This document shows positions 5,964 through 9,476 of a DNA stretch of 9,476 nt, one piece after another. Source of the stretch: Syntrophomonadaceae bacterium (GTDB taxonomy: Bacteria > Bacillota > Dethiobacteria > DTU022); contig SKZS01000125.1 in assembly GCA_007127255.1 (NCBI GenBank), forward strand, positions 1 through 9,476, read 5' to 3'. Below the pieces are notes generated by a model. That model searched no databases. It worked only from the letters and a program-made list of their open reading frames with translations, and was not told the DNA's origin. Position 1 is the first letter of the stretch, and every line of letters starts with the position of its first letter. A program made the position numbers and the translations under genes.

Positions 5964-6572
5964 TTGGAGCCGCTAACAGGTAAACAAAAAAGAGTCCTCG
6001 ATTTTATTGAGCAGGAAGTGGCCAGTTGTAATTATCCTCCTTCGGTAAGAGAGATTTGCAAAGCGCTTAACATTAGATCAACTGCTACGGTACACAGCTA
6101 CCTTGACATTCTTCAGGAAAAAGGTTACATCTCGAGAATGGCTACAAAGCCCCGGGCAATTAAGATATTAAAAAATGCCGGGAATATCCCTGATTTGAAA
6201 TGTTCCTTTGCTCCCCTGATTGGCAGAATCACTGCCGGTCAACCAATACTCGCTGCTGAAAACCGGGAAGGGTATTTCCCGATTCCGGAACATTTGTCAA
6301 CAGGTGAAGACTGTTTTGTTTTGAAGGTTTCCGGAGACAGTATGACCGGAGCAGGTATTAATGACGGGGATTATGTTATTATCAGGCAGCAGTCCACGGC
6401 TGAAAACGGTGAAATTGTTGCTGCCCTACTGGATGACGAGGCTACTGTAAAACGTTTCTACCGCAAGGATGACAGCTATCGTCTCCAGCCCGAAAATGAT
6501 GCTTACGATCCTTTACATGTCGATGAAGTTCAAATACTGGGTAAAGTAATCGGCTTGTTCCGCAGGGTTTAG
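5964..6572 (+). CDS. lexA: LexA repressor, self-cleaving SOS regulator
   Basis: This transcriptional repressor of the DNA-damage response is inactivated by RecA-stimulated self-cleavage. Its length, 202 residues, is typical. Residues 1-65 form the winged helix-turn-helix domain: LTGKQKRVLDFI, then PPSVREICKALNI and STATVHSYLDILQEKGYI. The peptidase S24 domain covers about 82-202. The Ala91-Gly92 cleavage bond lies in GRITAGQP, the nucleophile Ser126 in VSGDSM, and the general-base Lys163 in ATVKRFY, so the protein should be active. The start is TTG at 5964 with GAGGGGTG (5951-5958) five bases upstream. A LexA box overlaps its promoter, implying autoregulation. It ends 23 bases from the stop of the convergent hflX gene. 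Confidence 0.97.
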   Translation: MEPLTGKQKRVLDFIEQEVASCNYPPSVREICKALNIRSTATVHSYLDILQEKGYISRMATKPRAIKILKNAGNIPDLKCSFAPLIGRITAGQPILAAENREGYFPIPEHLSTGEDCFVLKVSGDSMTGAGINDGDYVIIRQQSTAENGEIVAALLDDEATVKRFYRKDDSYRLQPENDAYDPLHVDEVQILGKVIGLFRRV

Positions 6573-6574
6573 AA

Positions 6575-6611
6575 AGAAATGTAATCATATCCCAGTTATG
6601 ATTCTTTTCTT
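6575..6611. terminator. Bidirectional terminator between convergent lexA and hflX
   Basis: AATCATA (6583-6589) pairs with TATGATT (6597-6603) over a 7-base loop. After a small internal loop, AGAAA (6575-6579) pairs with TTTCT (6606-6610), so either strand ends in a T-rich arm. It lies just past the lexA stop codon and overlaps the hflX stop codon. The stem is AT-rich, so it is a moderate terminator. Confidence 0.6.
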
Positions 6612-7864
6612 GACATAGAAATATACGTTGTCAGCTTTTTTGCAAGTTCAGGTTCAACAACTGCAGCTATTTCTATATGATCCGGCCTGTATTGAATACT
6701 ATGAATTTCACCCTGTTCCTGCAGCTCGGCATATAGCTTCCCTTCACTGTAGGGCAGATATATCTTTATATTAAATCGCTGCTTATTTAAAAATGCAGCG
6801 ATTTTCTCTTTTAAAGCACCCAGCCCTTCCCCTTTACGTGCCGATACAAAGGAAGCAGCTGGGAATTCCCGGGTCAGATATGACTGATCATAATAATCAA
6901 GAGGCTGGTCAATCTTGTTAAAAACAAGAAATTCCCGTAAATAATACCCGGGGTCTATTTTTGCGAGGTGTTCACGTACAACCTTAATCTGGTTCAAGTG
7001 ATCAGGATGACTGATATCTACGACATGGACAAGAACATCAGCAGCAGCTATTTCCTCAAGTGTAGCCTGAAAAGCAGTGATCAGTTGGTGGGGAAGCTTT
7101 TCAATAAAACCTACTGTATCTGTAAATAAAACTTCTTTTCCTCCATCGACAGACCCGCGTCTCACCATAGGATCAAGTGTAGCAAAAACCTTATCCTCAG
7201 TATAAAGCTCAGAACCGGTCAGGGCGTTTAGCAAAGTTGATTTTCCTGCATTTGTATAACCAACCAGGCTTATTACGTTAAAGCGATTCCTTTTACGCCG
7301 CTGCCTGTGCAGAAGCCTTTGTTTTCTTATCGATGCAATTTCCTTTTTGAGATCGCTTATCTTACGGCGTATTACCCTGCGGTCAACTTCAAGCTGGGTC
7401 TCTCCGGGACCTCTTGTTCCTATACCGCCTCCCAAACGTGACAACTGGTTGCCCAGACCAATTAAACGAGGCAGTAGATACTGCAGCTGGGCCAGTTCAA
7501 CCTGCAGCTTGCCTTCACGGGAAAGTGCGCGGCGAGCAAAAATATCAAGAATAAGCGCGGTCCGATCGATCACCTTAACCTCTAAGTATCTGTCCAGGTT
7601 ACGAATCTGTGACGGCGATAATTCCTCGTTAAAGATAACCATATCAACGTCATGGATTTTAACCATGGCAGAGAGCTCTTCAGCTTTGCCTCTGCCAATA
7701 TAGTAAGCTCTATCAGGTGATTCCCTGTTTTGAATAATTCTATCGACTACTACAGCTCCGGCAGTGTCAGCAAGCAGGTCCAATTCTTCCATTGAATTGT
7801 CTGTATTCTGATCCATTCTGCCTGTATTCAATCCAACTAAAATTGCTTTTTCCTTTTTAGGCAT
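6596..7864 (-). CDS. hflX: Ribosome-associated GTPase HflX
   Basis: HflX binds the 50S ribosomal subunit and, by family knowledge, splits stalled or stress-arrested ribosomes in a GTP-dependent way. Residues are numbered from the second ATG. An N-terminal HflX domain (about 5-165) contains YYIGRGKAEEL and the family signature RLGGGIGTRGPGETQLE (about 143-159). A basic coiled helix (about 160-195) follows, then the GTPase domain: G1 GYTNAGKST (about 202-210), G3 DTVGF (249-253), G4 NKID (316-319) and G5 SARKG (341-345). A short C-terminal domain ends at TAA. Two adjacent ATGs exist (7867 and 7864). The second is preferred because it sits 6 bases from the AGGGGG site, while the first has only 3; a start at 7867 would add one Met. 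The gene follows hfq, but a strong terminator lies between them. Confidence 0.96.
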   Translation of the reverse strand: MPKKEKAILVGLNTGRMDQNTDNSMEELDLLADTAGAVVVDRIIQNRESPDRAYYIGRGKAEELSAMVKIHDVDMVIFNEELSPSQIRNLDRYLEVKVIDRTALILDIFARRALSREGKLQVELAQLQYLLPRLIGLGNQLSRLGGGIGTRGPGETQLEVDRRVIRRKISDLKKEIASIRKQRLLHRQRRKRNRFNVISLVGYTNAGKSTLLNALTGSELYTEDKVFATLDPMVRRGSVDGGKEVLFTDTVGFIEKLPHQLITAFQATLEEIAAADVLVHVVDISHPDHLNQIKVVREHLAKIDPGYYLREFLVFNKIDQPLDYYDQSYLTREFPAASFVSARKGEGLGALKEKIAAFLNKQRFNIKIYLPYSEGKLYAELQEQGEIHSIQYRPDHIEIAAVVEPELAKKLTTYISMSRKES

Positions 7865-7902
7865 CATTCACCCCCTCTCTACTCGTACAAGAACCACTGC
7901 TG

Positions 7903-7934
7903 AAAAAAAGACACTAATTTATAGTGTCTTTTTT
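7903..7934 (-). terminator. Strong intrinsic terminator after hfq, upstream of hflX
   Basis: GACACTA (7910-7916) and TAGTGTC (7922-7928) form a perfect 7-bp stem with a 5-base loop, flanked by seven A (7903-7909) and six T (7929-7934) on the plus strand. It is therefore a near-perfect symmetric terminator that works in either direction. On the minus strand it follows the hfq stop by 19 bases and ends only 38 bases before the preferred hflX start. Confidence 0.9.
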
Positions 7935-7953
7935 CATGGATATAATTGTATCT

Positions 7954-8223
7954 TTATTCTGTTTTTGCTTCGGCAGTCTCATCTCCGGAGCTCTCAATAT
8001 CCATTGCCCTCAGGTTAATGTTACGCATGGGAATAATGGTAGAAACAGCATGCTTATAAATAAGCTGCTGCTTACCTTCTACTTCCAGCAGCAGGGTAAA
8101 ATTATCGAAACTGCGAACAACCCCCTTTATTTGGTACCCATTTACTAAAAACACCGTGGTTAGCATATTTTCTTTGCGAGCCTGGTTAAGAAAAGTATCC
8201 TGTAAATTGATTGCGCCTTTCAT
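7954..8223 (-). CDS. hfq: RNA chaperone Hfq
   Basis: Hfq forms a hexameric ring that binds small RNAs and mRNAs. The 89-residue protein shows the Sm-like fold: an N-terminal helix with NLQDTFLNQARKE (Gln8 in the proximal RNA-binding face), the Sm1 strands about 22-50 with VFLVNGYQIKG and SFDNFTLLL, and the Sm2 motif with the Hfq signature IYKHAVSTIIP (about 55-65; Tyr56, Lys57, His58). A short acidic tail of about 19 residues (71-89) follows, much shorter than the enterobacterial tail and usual for Gram-positives. The start ATG has GGGAG eight bases upstream. It lies 50 bases after miaA with no promoter seen between them, so mutL-miaA-hfq is probably one transcript, ended by the hairpin at 7903-7934. 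Confidence 0.97.
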   Translation of the reverse strand: MKGAINLQDTFLNQARKENMLTTVFLVNGYQIKGVVRSFDNFTLLLEVEGKQQLIYKHAVSTIIPMRNINLRAMDIESSGDETAEAKTE

Positions 8224-8273
8224 CTATCTGGCTCCCTTCGTTTCTGTTACCTTCAGGGGTTATTATTCGCCCG

Positions 8274-9233
8274 TCAGGGGGTTATTTCCTTCACTTTCAA
8301 ATAAATATTTTCTGCAATATCGTAAAAAGACGACATATTATTTATTTCTATCCATTCTATCTCTTTTTCCCTGCGAAACCAGGTTAATTGACGCTTGGCG
8401 TAATTACGGGTCTGCTTCTTTATTTCAGCAACCGTTTTTTCCCAATTCATACTACCCTGTAAATAACTCAATAACTGTCGGTAGCCTAAAATCTGCATGC
8501 CGGGACAATCTTGATTATAGCCCCGTTCCAAGAGACTTTCGGCTTCTCCCAGGAAACCTTTTTTTAACATGAGATCTACGCGTTGTTCGATTTTTTCATA
8601 AAGAGCATCCCGTTCCATATGCAGGGCATAAAATATTAGCCTGTATGGCGAATCGGACCGCCCGGTCATAGCCTCCTGCCCGGAAATCGGTTTGCCATCC
8701 TGTTCATATACTTCCAGCGCCCTGACAATCCTTTTCCTGTCACGCGGATGGATTTTAGTTGCCGCCTGCGGATCAACAGTCTTTAAGCGGCGATAAAGCT
8801 GATCCAGGCCTTCCCTGTTAATTAGCTCTTCAAAAGCTGCCCTTATTGCGGAATCTGCGCCTTTAGGACCAAACGCATAGCGGTCAGTGACAGCTTTTAT
8901 GTAAAGACCGGTTCCACCAACCATAAAAGGTAGTTTTTCAGACTTCCAAAGCTCTTCTATTATTGCATCGGCAGACTTCTGGAAATCTGCGGCGCTATAG
9001 TTCTGATCTGGATCGACGAGATCGATAAAATGATGCTTTACCATTCGCTGCTCTTCCAGGGAAGGTTTCGCTGTGCCAATATCAAGGCCACGATAAACCT
9101 GGGCTGAATCTGCGCTGATAATATCTGTTTTTAGCTTTTGGGCCAGTTTCAGGGCCACTGCAGACTTGCCCACAGCCGTAGGCCCGGTCAGGATCAAAAG
9201 CGGGATTTTATCTTTTTTGTGCTTAGTGTTCAT
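8274..9233 (-). CDS. miaA: tRNA dimethylallyltransferase
   Basis: MiaA transfers a dimethylallyl group from dimethylallyl diphosphate to N6 of adenosine 37 in tRNAs that read UNN codons. The 319-residue length is normal. Visible motifs are the P-loop GPTAVGKS (17-24), SADSAQVYRGLDIGTAKP (40-57) with the catalytic Asp42, DPDQNYSAADF (74-84), GGTGLYIKA (106-114), and the C-terminal ILGYRQL and TRNYAKRQLTWFR segments. The ATG at 9233 is chosen because it overlaps the mutL stop (ATGAACACTAA), a typical translational coupling. An upstream GTG at 9275 would add 14 residues that align with nothing in the family and has no ribosome binding site; only a weak AAAGG precedes the ATG. miaA lies between mutL and hfq. 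Confidence 0.96.
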   Translation of the reverse strand: MNTKHKKDKIPLLILTGPTAVGKSAVALKLAQKLKTDIISADSAQVYRGLDIGTAKPSLEEQRMVKHHFIDLVDPDQNYSAADFQKSADAIIEELWKSEKLPFMVGGTGLYIKAVTDRYAFGPKGADSAIRAAFEELINREGLDQLYRRLKTVDPQAATKIHPRDRKRIVRALEVYEQDGKPISGQEAMTGRSDSPYRLIFYALHMERDALYEKIEQRVDLMLKKGFLGEAESLLERGYNQDCPGMQILGYRQLLSYLQGSMNWEKTVAEIKKQTRNYAKRQLTWFRREKEIEWIEINNMSSFYDIAENIYLKVKEITP

Positions 9234-9476
9234 TTTTGCTGCCTTTGCGGTGAAAACCTCTTTCCAGCTGGTCACGACCGAAACTGATCACTGTTGGCCT
9301 GCCGTGCGGACAGTATTCAGCCCTTGGTGTTTTTTCCCAATCTTTAAGCAGTTGTTCCATCTCATCTTTTGTTAGTGCCTGTTTTGCCTTCACTGAACGA
9401 TGGCAGGCTATAGTTTTGAGAATTGCATCGCGGTATTCGTTTTCAGAATTGTAGCCCCCGGTGATTAACTGTTCCA
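9223..9476 (-). CDS. mutL: DNA mismatch repair protein MutL, C-terminal fragment
   Basis: Only the last 84 codons and the stop (TAA, 9225-9223) are in the window; the gene enters from the right edge. The fragment belongs to the C-terminal dimerisation and endonuclease domain of MutL. It contains ACHRSVKAKQALT, the family ACHxA(I/V)(R/K)A motif, and YCPHGRPT, the CPHGRP motif, both metal-site motifs of MutL proteins that nick DNA. This is the MutL type of bacteria without MutH. The end overlaps the miaA start by 11 bases in another frame, so the two genes are probably translationally coupled. mutS is expected further upstream but is outside the window. Confidence 0.95.
   Translation of the reverse strand, partial: EQLITGGYNSENEYRDAILKTIACHRSVKAKQALTKDEMEQLLKDWEKTPRAEYCPHGRPTVISFGRDQLERGFHRKGSKNEH

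Noticed and set aside
7347..7703. Plus-strand open frame opposite hflX.
   Set aside because: Its serine- and arginine-rich translation is the usual antisense shadow, and hflX is certain.
1..9476. CRISPR arrays, tRNA or rRNA genes, insertion sequences, toxin-antitoxin pairs.
   Set aside because: No regularly spaced repeats, cloverleaf sequences, transposase motifs or small paired genes with ribosome binding sites were visible on either strand.

Overview
The window reads as chromosomal DNA of a low-to-moderate GC Gram-positive anaerobe of the Clostridia (Firmicutes). The support is a leucine T-box leader, a LexA gene with a Bacillus/Clostridia-type SOS box, strong purine-rich ribosome binding sites with several TTG/GTG starts, an endonuclease-type MutL tail, and Hfq of the short Gram-positive kind. 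No species is assigned.

Left part (1-2542, minus strand): three genes that look like an envelope group. They are, in transcription order, an exported lipoprotein with a biotin-protein-ligase-N/glutamine-amidotransferase-like fold, a membrane-anchored CapA-type metallophosphatase-like protein, and the first 39 codons of a GT4 glycosyltransferase that leaves the window. Upstream of them (2543-2775) is a 233-base AT-rich gap in which I see no convincing gene.

Middle (2776-4287): a lone tyrosine recombinase-like protein without the usual N-terminal DNA-binding domain and with a C-terminal zinc ribbon, transcribed leftward. It is separated from the rightward leuA transcript by a 531-base intergenic region. 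That region holds two divergent promoters, a pair of direct repeats spaced 21 bases apart, and a complete T-box riboswitch whose specifier codon reads CTC (Leu).

Right part (4288-9476): leuA (2-isopropylmalate synthase) and lexA run rightward, with a LexA box overlapping the lexA promoter. They converge on a leftward DNA-repair/RNA-modification block in the order mutL (3' end only) - miaA - hfq - hflX. mutL and miaA overlap by 11 bases, miaA and hfq are 50 bases apart, and a strong intrinsic terminator stands between hfq and hflX. The order mutL-miaA-hfq-hflX is the one known from many bacteria, and finding lexA beside it is consistent with Clostridia.

Most of the window is ordinary core genome. 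The parts most worth a second look are the zinc-ribbon recombinase with its repeat-bearing promoter, the divergent metal-site residues of the CapA protein beside the amidotransferase-like lipoprotein, and the terminator inside the hfq-hflX junction. I found no CRISPR array, IS element, rRNA or tRNA gene, and no clear evidence of a wholly new system.
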